Under the pieces are notes generated by a model, which was not told where the DNA came from, searched no databases, and worked only from the letters and a program-made list of their open reading frames with translations. Below, piece by piece: positions 50,854 to 60,700 of a stretch of DNA of 63,343 bases. Position numbers and translations under genes: made by a program. This stretch comes from Cesiribacter andamanensis AMV16. Its GTDB lineage: Bacteria > Bacteroidota > Bacteroidia > Cytophagales > Cyclobacteriaceae. How positions within the stretch are numbered: the first letter of the stretch is position 1; every line of letters starts with the position of its first letter. The stretch spans positions 1 to 63,343 of the forward strand of contig NZ_AODQ01000011.1 in the NCBI RefSeq assembly GCF_000348925.1, written 5' to 3'.

Positions 50854-52404
50854 TTATTTTCTTGCTGTATTTTGTAAGATCGTAAATTCTACCCGGCGGT
50901 TGATCTGCCGATTGTCATCCGTATCATTAGGCACCTCGGGCTTGCTTTCGCCATAGCCCCTGGCTGTAACCCGCGCCGGCTCAATCCACTTGGCAGTGAT
51001 GTACTCCCGCACTGCTTCGGCCCGGCCCTGCGAGAGGCGCTCATTGTACTCATCGCTGCCCTTATCATCGGTATGGCCGCCAATTTCAATATAGAGGTTG
51101 GGGTTTTGCTCCATCAGTTCCACTACCTTGTCCAGCTCGGGAAAGGACTCTTCCCGCAGGGTGGTCTTGTCAAAATCAAAGAAGATGTTGTTGAGGCGTA
51201 CCGACAGGCCTACCTCCAGCTTCTTTACATAAATGGTGCGGTACACACTCATGTCAATTTTGGTAGGTTCTACGGCAAAGGTATCGGCACCGGCCAGGTA
51301 GCCCTCAGCGCTTACCAGTAGTTGAAACTCTCCAGGACCGGGGAGCTGGGTCTCAAAGTCGGGCTGGCCAAGCTGGGTTTCGGTTACCCCTATGGCCTCT
51401 CCCCCCTGCAGGATGCGGATGCTGGCATGGGGTACCAGCTCACCGCTTTTCTGGTCTACTACACGACCGGCCAGCATGATTTTGGCTTTCTTCTCCTTAA
51501 TGCGGCGCAGGGTATGAATGTCCAGGTGCCCGCCATCGGCCGACATATAGGCACGGGTAGTAAACACCAGCGAATCGGCATTGCCAATGGCATAGTAGGC
51601 GTCAAAACCGCCGGTATTAATGGGAGCGCCTATGTTTTCGGGCTTCGACCATTTTTGCCAGCTGTCGTCCTGGCGCACGGTCTTATAAATATCGGCATTG
51701 CCAAAGCCGCCGGGGCGGTTGCTGGCAAAGTACATGGTCTTGTTGTCGGGCGCCAGGTAGGGACCAAACTCATCCAGGCGGGTATTGAGAGTGGTGATGG
51801 GTGCCGGCCGGCTCCAGCTGTTGCCCTTAGGGAAGCTCACATACAGATCGCTGTATTTGGCCCCCTCTACTTCGTTAAAATACAGGATGAGCGCAGAGGC
51901 ATCCAGCGCCAGAAAGGCTCCGTTGAAACGTCCTTTGGCCATCTTATCAAAGCCCTCAATTTTGAGCGCTTCCGGTTTCTGCCACTGTCCGTTTACCCGT
52001 CGGCAGAGCGAAAAGCCCAGCGAGTTTTTGCCACTGCCGCCCCGCACCAGCAGGGTATTGCCATCGGGCGATACGCTCAGCACCTGGTTGAACTGGTTGG
52101 TGTTAAGGGGTGCCGGCATGTGTTTGGCCTTGCCCCACTGCCCGGTGGCATCAATCTCGGAATACCAGATATCCTGGCTGCCTTTGCCGTGGGTATTCTG
52201 GGGGTGGTCGTTTACCGTAAAGTAGAGGGTCTTTCCATCGGGTGCTACTACGGGCGCCGAGTCATGGTATTGGGTATTTACATCCCGGCTCAGGCTTATG
52301 AGCTCAAACTTGGGTTCTTCGGCTTCCTCCTTCTGCTGTTTTGTTTGTGCAAAGGCGCCACTGAGGCCTGCACATGCCATAAGCAACACTAAACCTGTTC
52401 TCAT
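50854..52404 (-). CDS. OmpA-family protein with WD40-like beta-propeller
   Basis: 516 residues. A signal peptide (MRTGLVLLMACAGLSGAFAQ) is followed by PD40/WD40-like propeller blades (SAPVVAPDGKTLYFTVND, LSVSPDGNTLLVRGG, FGPYLAPDNKTMYFASNRPGG). A carboxypeptidase-regulatory-like domain (LAGRVVDQKSGELVPHASI) and an OmpA C-terminal domain (NNIFFDFDKTTLREES ... LYIEIGGHTDDKGSDEYNERLSQGRAEAV) complete it. The domain order is that of PorE-type T9SS-associated proteins but without the N-terminal TPR, so a peptidoglycan-anchored envelope role fits. A TACTTTTG box lies upstream near 52485 on the minus strand. Confidence 0.92.
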   Translation of the reverse strand: MRTGLVLLMACAGLSGAFAQTKQQKEEAEEPKFELISLSRDVNTQYHDSAPVVAPDGKTLYFTVNDHPQNTHGKGSQDIWYSEIDATGQWGKAKHMPAPLNTNQFNQVLSVSPDGNTLLVRGGSGKNSLGFSLCRRVNGQWQKPEALKIEGFDKMAKGRFNGAFLALDASALILYFNEVEGAKYSDLYVSFPKGNSWSRPAPITTLNTRLDEFGPYLAPDNKTMYFASNRPGGFGNADIYKTVRQDDSWQKWSKPENIGAPINTGGFDAYYAIGNADSLVFTTRAYMSADGGHLDIHTLRRIKEKKAKIMLAGRVVDQKSGELVPHASIRILQGGEAIGVTETQLGQPDFETQLPGPGEFQLLVSAEGYLAGADTFAVEPTKIDMSVYRTIYVKKLEVGLSVRLNNIFFDFDKTTLREESFPELDKVVELMEQNPNLYIEIGGHTDDKGSDEYNERLSQGRAEAVREYITAKWIEPARVTARGYGESKPEVPNDTDDNRQINRRVEFTILQNTARK

Positions 52405-52667
52405 GCAATCATCTGGTTGATGGAAGAGGTAAAAGTATTGTGCTGCCGCAAGTATTGCTCGGGCATCTCCAACAAAAGCTTACGCCAAAAGTAATTCTTG
52501 AAATAAGGCAAAAGCAGGGCCACCAGGGCAGGGTTAGGCACAAGATCACCCAAAAAAGTGTATTTCTGGGAGAATAAGTTTTAGAAGCCCGTTGCTTTTG
52601 CGCCCGCCTCCTGCCCTAACCTTACACAAGCGCCCTTTTTGAAGCCGCTGCAGGATAGCCGATTTCC

Positions 52668-53846
52668 TTACATCACCTGCAGCACAAGGCCCTTCAGGTA
52701 CTCGCCTTCCGGGTGGTAGAGGCTGTAGGGGTGGTCGGCCGGCTGGCTCAGCTGGTGCAGCACCCGCACGGGGCGGCCTGCCTCTATGGCCGCTGACATC
52801 ACAATGTTCTGGAACAGCTGCTTGTCTACCACCCCGGAGCAGCTGAAGGTATACAGCAGCCCGCCGGGCTGCAACTGGCGGATGGCCTCGTAGTTCAGGC
52901 GCTTATAGCCCATCAGCGCATTGTGGCGCTTGCCCATGCTTTTGGCAAAGGCCGGGGGATCCAGGATCACAATATCATAGTCACCCCCCTTTTCTTTCAG
53001 GTAGGCAAAGGTGTCCATGGCAAAGCTCTGGTGCCGCTCCTGGCCCCCATTCAGGGCTACATTCTCATCGGTAAGGGCCACGGCTTTGGCCGATACATCA
53101 ACCGAATGCACCTCGGTAGCGCCCGCCTGCAGGGCATAGACCGAAAACCCCCCGGTATAGCAAAAGGTATTGAGCACCCGCTTGCCCCGGGCGTGCTGGG
53201 CCAGCAAGGCCCTGTTCTCCCGCTGATCCAGGAAAAAGCCGGTTTTTTGCCCCCCTATCCAGTCAATCTTAAAGCGCACGCCATTTTCCATCACCACCAC
53301 CTCCTGTTCGCTACCCTCACCAATCAGGTAACTATTCTGGATGGCGCCGGCGGCAGCATGCAGGGTTTCGGCACTTTTGTCATACACGGCTGTAATGCGC
53401 CCCCCGGCTACGGCCACAACGGCCTGGGCCAGCTGCTGGCGTACCCGCCACATGCCCAGGCTATGGGCCTGCAGCACGGCTGTGCTGCCATATACATCAA
53501 GGATGAGGCCGGGAAGCTGATCGCCCTCAGCAAATACCAGGCGGTAGGCGGTAGTTTCTTTGTTGTCAATAAGGCCCAGTTGCTGGCGTAGCGCCCAGGC
53601 CTGCTGCAGGCGCAGCTGCCAGAAGGCCTCATCCAGTGCTGCCGGCTCAAAGGCCAGCAGGCGCACGGCAATATTGGCTGGCTGGTAGTGGCCCACCCCT
53701 ATCAACTGGTTTTGGGCAGAATAAACTTCTACGGCATCCCCTTCCTGGATACCTTCTTCTACCTTTTTTACTGCTCCGGAATAGATCCAGGGGTGGCGGC
53801 GCAGGGCCGATTGGTCCTTGCCTTTGTTCAGCCAGATTTTTTTCAT
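52668..53846 (-). CDS. Class I SAM-dependent rRNA methyltransferase (RlmI-like)
   Basis: 392 residues from the ATG at 53846 (MKKIWLNKGKDQSALRRHPWIYSGAV). It has an N-terminal PUA domain (residues 1-80), a central RlmI-type region, and a Rossmann methyltransferase with motif I VLNTFCYTGGFSVYAL, motif IV IVILDPPAFAKS and the conserved Cys of TFSCSGVV. RlmI and its relatives methylate a cytosine of 23S rRNA at C5 using S-adenosylmethionine. The domain set and motifs are clear; the exact rRNA position is by homology. Confidence 0.93.
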   Translation of the reverse strand: MKKIWLNKGKDQSALRRHPWIYSGAVKKVEEGIQEGDAVEVYSAQNQLIGVGHYQPANIAVRLLAFEPAALDEAFWQLRLQQAWALRQQLGLIDNKETTAYRLVFAEGDQLPGLILDVYGSTAVLQAHSLGMWRVRQQLAQAVVAVAGGRITAVYDKSAETLHAAAGAIQNSYLIGEGSEQEVVVMENGVRFKIDWIGGQKTGFFLDQRENRALLAQHARGKRVLNTFCYTGGFSVYALQAGATEVHSVDVSAKAVALTDENVALNGGQERHQSFAMDTFAYLKEKGGDYDIVILDPPAFAKSMGKRHNALMGYKRLNYEAIRQLQPGGLLYTFSCSGVVDKQLFQNIVMSAAIEAGRPVRVLHQLSQPADHPYSLYHPEGEYLKGLVLQVM

Positions 53847-53956
53847 GGGGGCAAAGATAGGAAGACTATTGGAATGCGTGTGCCAGAGCATGAGCAAAGG
53901 GGGTGTTGGTTGTAACCATCAGCCCGGGTTTTATTCTGGCAACCCTGATGCCAACA

Positions 53957-54469
53957 TCAGCCAGCGCGCTTAAAATCAAGGAAGGGACGCCATTCTTCGA
54001 CCATCAGGCCGCTGTGGTCTCGCAAAAAATGCAGGTAAGAAGGTTTTTCGGGGGTTTTGCGGAGTTTTAGGCCGGCCGCCTCGGGAGTGTAGTCGCCTTT
54101 GCGGGTATTGCAGCGCTTGCAGGCGGTGACCAGATTGGTCCAGGTAGATTTACCGTTTTTGGAGCGGGGTATCACATGATCGAGCGTAAGGTCTTTGCCG
54201 GAGCCGCAGTACTGGCACTGGTGTCCGTCCCGCCTGAAAACATTCTGCCGGGAAAGCATCACCCCCTGATAGGGTACCCGCACATAACGGCTGAGCCGGA
54301 TGACGGCCGGTGCCGGAAAGGTTTTGCTCACCGAGCGCAGCACATGGCCATTGAGGCGCTCCAGCATTTCGGCCTTTTCGCCAAATACAAGCAGAAACGC
54401 GCGTTGCACCGTACAGACGGTGATGGGGCTATAGTCAAAATTGAGTACAAGAACCTGCCCTTTACGCAT
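53957..54469 (-). CDS. HNH endonuclease
   Basis: 170 residues. A small N-terminal domain (VLVLNFDYSPITVCTVQRAFLL) precedes a zinc-binding HNH module: CQYCGSGKDLTLDHVIPRSKNG, then TNLVTACKRCNTRKGDYTPEAAG, with the CxxC pairs and catalytic His of the family. Single-domain HNH proteins of this type are widespread and of unknown target. It begins 10 bases before the end of the NlpC/P60 gene and may be co-transcribed with it. Confidence 0.93.
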   Translation of the reverse strand: MRKGQVLVLNFDYSPITVCTVQRAFLLVFGEKAEMLERLNGHVLRSVSKTFPAPAVIRLSRYVRVPYQGVMLSRQNVFRRDGHQCQYCGSGKDLTLDHVIPRSKNGKSTWTNLVTACKRCNTRKGDYTPEAAGLKLRKTPEKPSYLHFLRDHSGLMVEEWRPFLDFKRAG

Positions 54470-54479
54470 GGCTGCTACC

Positions 54480-55262
54480 TTACATAATTATTCGTTTAAT
54501 AAGACTAAGGGTATGGGTATAGTGTTTTTCTTCTTCGCAATAAATCCCCGTACTGTCCAGTCTGTCAATGCGCACCCTACCCGAGGCGTGGATGATCTTT
54601 TCCCCGTCCAGCACCAGGCCAACATGGGTAATACGCCCCTGGGGGTTATGGAAAAAGGCCAGGTCGCCTGGCCGGGCCTCCGCTACAGTGGGCACCAGCA
54701 CCCCTTCCCGGGCCTGCTGGCTGGCATCGCGCTGTAGCTGATAGCCGCCCAGCTTGTAGACCATTTGGGTAAAACCCGAGCAGTCAATACCAAAGGGCGA
54801 CTTCCCTCCCCACAGGTAAGGTGAATCAATATACATAAAGGCAAATTCTTTTAAAAGAGCTGCATCCTTTATCTTCCTGATGGCGTGGGTTTTGCCTGAA
54901 AAGGTAACCGTATGTTCATCCTGAAATAATTCCTGCCCGCCAAGGGGTAAGGTACTGCCCAGCACCAGCTGCAGCCGGTGGCCGGGAATTCGCAGCTGCC
55001 CACAGATCTCCAGGCTCACCACCGGGGGACGCTCCTGTGCTTCAAGATAAAAAGCTTCGCTGATGGGATGGTGCAGGCGGTGGCCGATCCAGCCTTCGTA
55101 GCCATCGGCCTGCTGGCGTATGCGCACCCACTCCCTGCTGGCGCTCCACTCCAGTACCTGGTAAAGGTCACCGAACAGCAGCTGGGTCACCATTTCGGCC
55201 ACTTCTTTTCCTTCGGCCCGCACCGGCACCAGGCTCAGGCGGCAGTATCCGTATTCTTGCAT
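54480..55262 (-). CDS. NlpC/P60 (C40) peptidase with SH3-like domains
   Basis: 260 residues, no signal peptide seen. Residues 1-125 contain SH3b-like segments (MVTQLLFGDLYQVLEWS, EGWIGHRL). The C40 peptidase domain (130-260) has catalytic Cys161 in FGIDCSGFTQMVY, His213 in RITHVGLVLDG and His225 in IIHASG. Such enzymes cleave gamma-D-Glu/diaminopimelate bonds of peptidoglycan or process muropeptides. The lack of an export signal suggests action on imported muropeptides, or the start is misplaced. The palindromic repeat copy 2 lies directly upstream. Confidence 0.92.
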   Translation of the reverse strand: MQEYGYCRLSLVPVRAEGKEVAEMVTQLLFGDLYQVLEWSASREWVRIRQQADGYEGWIGHRLHHPISEAFYLEAQERPPVVSLEICGQLRIPGHRLQLVLGSTLPLGGQELFQDEHTVTFSGKTHAIRKIKDAALLKEFAFMYIDSPYLWGGKSPFGIDCSGFTQMVYKLGGYQLQRDASQQAREGVLVPTVAEARPGDLAFFHNPQGRITHVGLVLDGEKIIHASGRVRIDRLDSTGIYCEEEKHYTHTLSLIKRIIM

Positions 55263-55273
55263 GTTGATGTTGA

Positions 55274-55490
55274 TTTGAGAAAATGGACGATGGACGTTGG
55301 ACGTTGGACAATGGACTGCAGCACCCTTCCCCCTCCTCTTGTTGGTATTTTCACCAACAAATCGTCACACCTGAGGCCCGATCAGGAAATACTGGCAGCT
55401 TGTTGGTGAAAACACCAACAAGGGGGAGGCGCTTCGCTCTATTGTCTATTGTCTTTAGTCTATAGTCCATTGTCCACTATCTAACTACCC
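55274..55490. repeat. Long imperfect palindromic repeat element, copy 2
   Basis: Same plan as 1184-1552. The left outer arm has ATGGACGATGGAC, GTTGGAC and CAATGGAC units (55274-55315), mirrored on the right by CTATTGTCTATTGTC and CCATTGTCC (55437-55483). The inner hairpins lie at 55339-55360 and 55400-55421; the second is identical to 1365-1386, and the first differs from its partner by one base. The 30-base middle arms of copy 1 are absent. It sits immediately downstream of smpB and immediately upstream of the NlpC/P60 start, both on the minus strand, the same setting as copy 1. Confidence 0.82.
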
Positions 55491-55496
55491 AATATC

Positions 55497-55967
55497 CTAA
55501 AACTTCATCCGGCTTAGCTCCCGCTGTATGTCACGCTCTTTAATGCTTTCGCGCTTGTCGTGGGTCTTTTTGCCTCGGGCCAGGGCAATCTCCAGCTTGG
55601 CCAGTCCCTTGTCGTTGATGAACAGGCGAACGGGAATAATGGTTAGGCCCTTTTCTTCAGACTTGGTTTTCAGGCGATTGATTTCGCGGCGCTTCAGCAG
55701 GACCTTGCGCGGGCGCATGGGCTCGTGGTTGAACATATTTCCCTCTTCATAGGGCGATATGTGCAGGTTAAAGACCCACATCTCGTCGTTCTGAAAGCCG
55801 CAGTGCGCATCGCCCATGTTTACCTGGCTCTGGCGGATGGACTTGATCTCGGTACCCTGCAGGGAGAGGCCGGCCACAAATTTCTCCAGAAACTCGTATT
55901 CAAAGCTTGCCCGTTTGTTCTTTATGTTCACCGTTTTCGCAAAACGGGATTCTTTCTCTTTTGCCAT
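55497..55967 (-). CDS. smpB: SsrA-binding protein SmpB
   Basis: 156 residues. The family blocks are all present: NKRASFEYEFLEKFVAGLSLQGTEIKSIR, VNMGDAHC, FNLHISPYEEGN, RPRKVLLKRREINRL, the Pro-Val-Arg-Leu strand and the basic tail GKKTHDKRESIKERDIQREL. SmpB binds tmRNA and brings it to stalled ribosomes for trans-translation. Length and motifs are standard. No tmRNA gene was found in the window. Confidence 0.97.
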   Translation of the reverse strand: MAKEKESRFAKTVNIKNKRASFEYEFLEKFVAGLSLQGTEIKSIRQSQVNMGDAHCGFQNDEMWVFNLHISPYEEGNMFNHEPMRPRKVLLKRREINRLKTKSEEKGLTIIPVRLFINDKGLAKLEIALARGKKTHDKRESIKERDIQRELSRMKF

Positions 55968-56125
55968 TGTTCGGCCTATGCTTCTATGTAGTAAAAATTC
56001 TTTCCAATACCCCTTTCCCTTTTATCCCCTTCCTCTACGCACCGGGTGGCAGTGCCGTTTCGTTGCTTGCCGTCTTTCCCCACACGCCTACCCCTTCGCT
56101 CCTTTTCTCCTCCCCCAATACCCGT

Positions 56126-57127
56126 TCAAAACGTCATCCTGGGCATAGGGCTTACATCCTGCGCGCAAAATTCGCCGGCCAGGTATTTGTAATGGGCCGC
56201 TACGGCAATCATGGCGGCATTGTCGGTACAGTAGGCAAAGGCAGGGATGTAGACCTGCCAGTCGCGCTTCTGGGCCTCCTGCTGCAGGGCAAGGCGCAGC
56301 CCGCTGTTGGCCGATACCCCTCCGGCAATGGCAATGTGGCGTATGCCTGTTTCGCGGGCCGCCCGCCGCAACTTTTGCAGCAGCATTTCTACCAGGGTGT
56401 GCTGAATGCTGGCGCAGATATCGGGCAGATGCTTCTGGATAAAGTCCGGATCTTCCTTCAGCCGATCCTGCAGAAAATAGAGCACGGCGGTTTTAATGCC
56501 ACTGAAGGAGAAATTAAGCCCCGGCACTTCCGATAAGGGAAAGGCAAAAGCCAGCGGATTTCCCTGCTGCGCATAGCGGTCAATGAGGGGCCCGCCGGGA
56601 TAGGGCAGCCCCATGATCTTGGCCGTTTTATCAAAGGCCTCGCCTACGGCATCATCTATGGTTTCGCCAATGATCTCCATCTTCAGATAGTCTTTTACCA
56701 GCACCAGCTGCGTATGGCCGCCACTTACGGTCAGGCACAGAAAGGGAAAAGGCGGTTTGGGATCATCGATAAAATGGGCCAGAATGTGCGCCTGCATGTG
56801 ATTTACATCAATGAGCGGAATATCGAGCGCCAGGGCCAGGGACTTGGCAAAGGAAGCTCCCACCAAAAGTGCACCTAAAAGACCCGGCCCGCGGGTAAAG
56901 GCCACTGCTTGCAGTGCATTTTTTTCTATATTTGCATCCTGCAAAGCCTTGTGTACCACCGGCACAATGTGCTGCTGATGTGCCCGGGAAGCCAGCTCCG
57001 GCACTACACCGCCCCACTGCTGGTGAACCTGCTGGCTGGCCACAATATTGGCAAGTATTTTGCTGTTTTGAATAACGGCGGCCGAGGTTTCGTCGCAGGA
57101 AGATTCTATAGCTAAGATCGTACACAT
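56126..57127 (-). CDS. tsaD: tRNA N6-adenosine threonylcarbamoyltransferase TsaD
   Basis: 333 residues from the ATG at 57127, which gives the conserved start MCTILAIESSCDETSAAV; an ORF start at 57157 would overrun. Metal-binding HMQAHILAH, SGGHTQLVLV, DDAVGEAFDK and NFSFSGIKTAV mark the family. The enzyme adds the threonylcarbamoyl group to A37 of ANN-decoding tRNAs. Its start codon directly abuts that of the divergent TamB-like gene, leaving no gap between the two starts. Confidence 0.97.
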   Translation of the reverse strand: MCTILAIESSCDETSAAVIQNSKILANIVASQQVHQQWGGVVPELASRAHQQHIVPVVHKALQDANIEKNALQAVAFTRGPGLLGALLVGASFAKSLALALDIPLIDVNHMQAHILAHFIDDPKPPFPFLCLTVSGGHTQLVLVKDYLKMEIIGETIDDAVGEAFDKTAKIMGLPYPGGPLIDRYAQQGNPLAFAFPLSEVPGLNFSFSGIKTAVLYFLQDRLKEDPDFIQKHLPDICASIQHTLVEMLLQKLRRAARETGIRHIAIAGGVSANSGLRLALQQEAQKRDWQVYIPAFAYCTDNAAMIAVAAHYKYLAGEFCAQDVSPMPRMTF

Positions 57128-57748
57128 TTGGCTGTTGATAACGAAAAAGTTACGCAAGATAAGAAATTCCGCTTTGGCAGGCTAGTGCTGGTGCTGGTGG
57201 CGCTGTGGTTGCTTTTAGTGACCGGACTGCTGGTGGCCCTGCAGTTTCCTTCCGTACAAACCCGCCTGGTTCAATCCACCGCCCGCTGGCTTAGTGAAAA
57301 GATCGATCACCCCGTAAGCATCAGCCGTGTAAACCTTTCCTGGTTTGATGAGCTGGAGCTGGAGGGGGTACGCGTGCTGGACGGGCAGGATAGCCTGATG
57401 ATCGGGGTAGACCACATCCGGGTGGATTTTGACCTGATCAGCCTGCTGATGGAATCGCCTCCGCGCCTTGATGGGGTGCAGCTGCAGCGCCCCTATGTGC
57501 AGCTGATCAAGAATACGCCCGATTCCGGCCTCAACATCAACCGCTTTATCCGCAACATACAGGCTCTGCTGCCGCCCAAAACCAAAACGGGTAAAAAAAG
57601 GTGCCCTTTATTATCGATGATGTGCGCATCAGCGAAGGCACCTTTCTCTTTCACAACCCCCATGCCGACTCGCTGCAGGAGATCTTTGACTACAACCACT
57701 TCCGCTTTCAGCAGCTGCATGCACAGGCCCGGCAGTTCACCATTGTAG
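57128..57748 (+). CDS. tamB: TamB-like protein, N-terminal part (frameshift in an A7 run)
   Basis: The true coding part is about 57128-57599. It starts at TTG 57128; there is no ATG in frame and a stop lies just upstream at 57113. An N-terminal membrane anchor (LVLVLVALWLLLVTGLLVALQ) leads to AsmA/TamB-like text (STARWLSEKIDHPVSISRVNLSW, LELEGVRVLDGQDSLMIG). After the A7 run at 57593-57599 the frame is lost. Eight A would give GKKKVPFIIDDVRISEG, continuing directly into the next entry. Confidence 0.85.
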   Translation: MAVDNEKVTQDKKFRFGRLVLVLVALWLLLVTGLLVALQFPSVQTRLVQSTARWLSEKIDHPVSISRVNLSWFDELELEGVRVLDGQDSLMIGVDHIRVDFDLISLLMESPPRLDGVQLQRPYVQLIKNTPDSGLNINRFIRNIQALLPPKTKTGKKRCPLLSMMCASAKAPFSFTTPMPTRCRRSLTTTTSAFSSCMHRPGSSPL

Positions 57749-60700
57749 CCGATACCATCCAGGCCGATATTGGCCTGTTGCAGGGCTACTCGGCCGAGTA
57801 TGATTTCCGGATCGATACGCTGCAGACCCAGTTCACTTATGCCAATACCGGCATGCTGTTTGACAAGCTGCTGCTACGCTCCGGCAATACCACCCTGCGC
57901 GATAGTGTGGTGTTTCGCTACCGGGACCAGGCCAGCCTGAGCTATTTTCAGGACAGTGTGCAGCTCTATGCCCGCCTGCGCAACAGCGTGCTGGACAGCC
58001 GGGAACTGGGCATTTTTGCCCCCGCCCTGGAAAGCTATGGCGATACCTACCGCATCAGCGGCGATCTGAACGGGCGCTTCAGCCAGTTTGATGTAAAAAA
58101 TATGGACCTGCGGCTGGGAGAGCAAAGCCGCATGCGGGGCTTTGCCAGCATGGATGGCCTGCCCAACATACTGGAGACCTTTATAGAGCTGGACCTGACC
58201 AACTCTTTTCTGCACCCGCAGGATTTGCGCCCCTACATAGCCCCCACTTTTTATGAAAGCATTGAAAAGCTTGGCAATATGCAGTTTAGCGGCCAGTTTC
58301 TGGGCTTTCCCAATGACTTTGTGGCCAATGGCACCTTCCAGACCTGGCTGGGCCTGATCCGCTCCGACATTAACCTGAAGCTGCATGAGAACCGGCTGCT
58401 CTCTACCTACAGTGGCAACCTTACCCTGGTAGATTTTAAGCTGGGCCAGCTGCTGGATAACCCCCTCTGGGGCTCGGTAAGCGGGCAGGGCAGCATCTCA
58501 GGCCAGGGGCTTTCCCTGGAGACCGCCCGCTTTCAGCTGGATGCCACCATCCAGCGCCTGCAGATACGTGGCTATACCTATCAGAACATTGGCGCCGAGG
58601 GCCAGCTGGCCCGCAGCTTTTTTGAAGGAAAGCTGTCGGTAAACGACCCCAACCTGCGCCTGCTGGGCGAGGGCTCCATTAACATGCAACAGGGCAAAAA
58701 CCAGCTCAGGATAAGCGCCCAGCTGGATACCGCCCGCTTTCGGGAGCTGGGGCTGATGGACGATACCCTAACCGTAAGCGCAGCCCTGAACCTGAACCTG
58801 CAGGGACTGGAGCTGGATGAGCTCCGGGGCGATGCCCAGTTACAAAACCTCTATGTGCACTACAATGGACGGGAGCTGCTGCTGGACAGCCTGCAGATTC
58901 TCAACCAGCTGGAGGGGGAGGCGCGCACCCTCCAGCTGCGCACCGACCTGGTAAACCTGGATGTAGCCGGCCGCTTTAACTACACCACCCTCTCGGCCGA
59001 TCTGCAACGGCTCTATCAGGAGTACCGCCTTAATTTTCGCAACCAGGAAGATGAGCTGCGGGCCTACTACAGTACCAAAGAACGGCCCGAGGCCTATGAG
59101 CGCTACCGGCTGGAGTACAGCCTGCTGCTAAAAGATGCCAACCCCCTGCTTCGTCTGCTGGAGCCGGGCAGCTATGTTTCTGAAAACACCCTGGTAGAAG
59201 GCCACTTTACAGCCGGATATACGTCCATTTTCTCAGCCAATACGCGCATTGATACCCTTCTTTGGAACGAAAACCGGCTCTATGACCTGGAAGCGGAGCT
59301 TACCACCTCCAAAATTGCCGACAGCACCCAGGTGCTTGCCATGGCCTATCTAAGCTCCCGGCAGCAGCAGTTCGAGGGCTTTACCCCCACCCGCCGCCTG
59401 GAGGCTGAAGCCATCTGGAACCAGGACCGCATTGGGTTTAGCGGCTCCATTCTGGAGCAGGGCGGCGATAACTATGCCGATGTGAATGCTGATCTGTTCT
59501 TTCTGGCCAACGAAACCCACATTCAATTTACCAATACCGCCACCAAGCTTATTGAGAATGTCTGGCAGGTAAAAGGCAATAACCTGATCGTATTCCGGGG
59601 CGATAAGATTCTGATCAATAACCTGGAGCTGTTCCATGCCGAGCAGTCCATTCGGGCCGAGGGGATACTCTCCCCGGCGCTGGAAGATACCCTGCAAGTC
59701 GATATCAACAACCTGCAGCTGGCCAACCTTAACCCCATTCTGGAGCAAAAGCTGGGGGGTGTGGTAAACGGACAGCTCATGCTGCAGGAAGTACTGGGCA
59801 AGCCCCTGTTCAAGGGCAGCATGCGCATTGACAGCCTGTCGGTAAATGAATTTCTGGCCGGCGATTTTGCCCTGCGCACCAGCTGGGACCAGCAGGAAGA
59901 AAAGCTCAACCTGGATGTTCAGGGCCAGCGGCAGGGCCAGCAGATCCTGACCGCCAGCGGCTACTACAACCCCCTGGCCCGGGACAACCAGCTTAATCTG
60001 GAGGCCCAGTTTGAGCAGGCGCCGCTTAACCTGCTGGAGCCCTTCTTTGGCTATATGTTCTCGCAGATAAAGGGCACTACCAGTGGCAAAGTACTGGTGC
60101 TGGGTACCCCCACCTACCCCATTGTGCAGGGAGGCGGCCGGGTAGAAGGGGGTAGCCTGCGCATCAATTACCTTAATACCACCTATACCTTTGCGGGCGA
60201 CATTCTCTTTTCTGAGAACGAAATTGGCTTTCGGAATCTTAGAATGTCCGATACCGAGGGCAACCCTGCCTACCTCAATGGGGGGGTATTCCACGACGGC
60301 TTCAGCAATTTTGTGATCAACCTGAAGGCCGGCCTGCAGGGCACCAAAGTGCTCAACACCAGCTACAGTGATAACGAGCTCTACTACGGCACGGCCTATG
60401 CCACCGGCGAGGTGGAGGTACTGGGGCCGGCCAATAACCTCTGGATCACCGCCACGGCCCGCTCCGATAAGGGCACCAAGATCTTTATTCCCATCGATTT
60501 CAAAAATGAAGCCGGCACCCAGAGCTTTGTGAACTTTGTAAACCGCTCGGCCGATGGCATCCGCATTGATGCCGACACCACGCGGCGGATCACCAACGAA
60601 GGAGGTATCAAGCTGGATTTTGACCTGGACATCACCCCCGATGCCTATGTGGAGATCATCTTTGACCTGCGGGCGGGCGATATTATCCGGGGCAGGGGCA

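Noticed and set aside
55497-57127. tmRNA gene expected near smpB
   Set aside because: I saw no tRNA-like acceptor or tag-coding segment in the flanking sequence.
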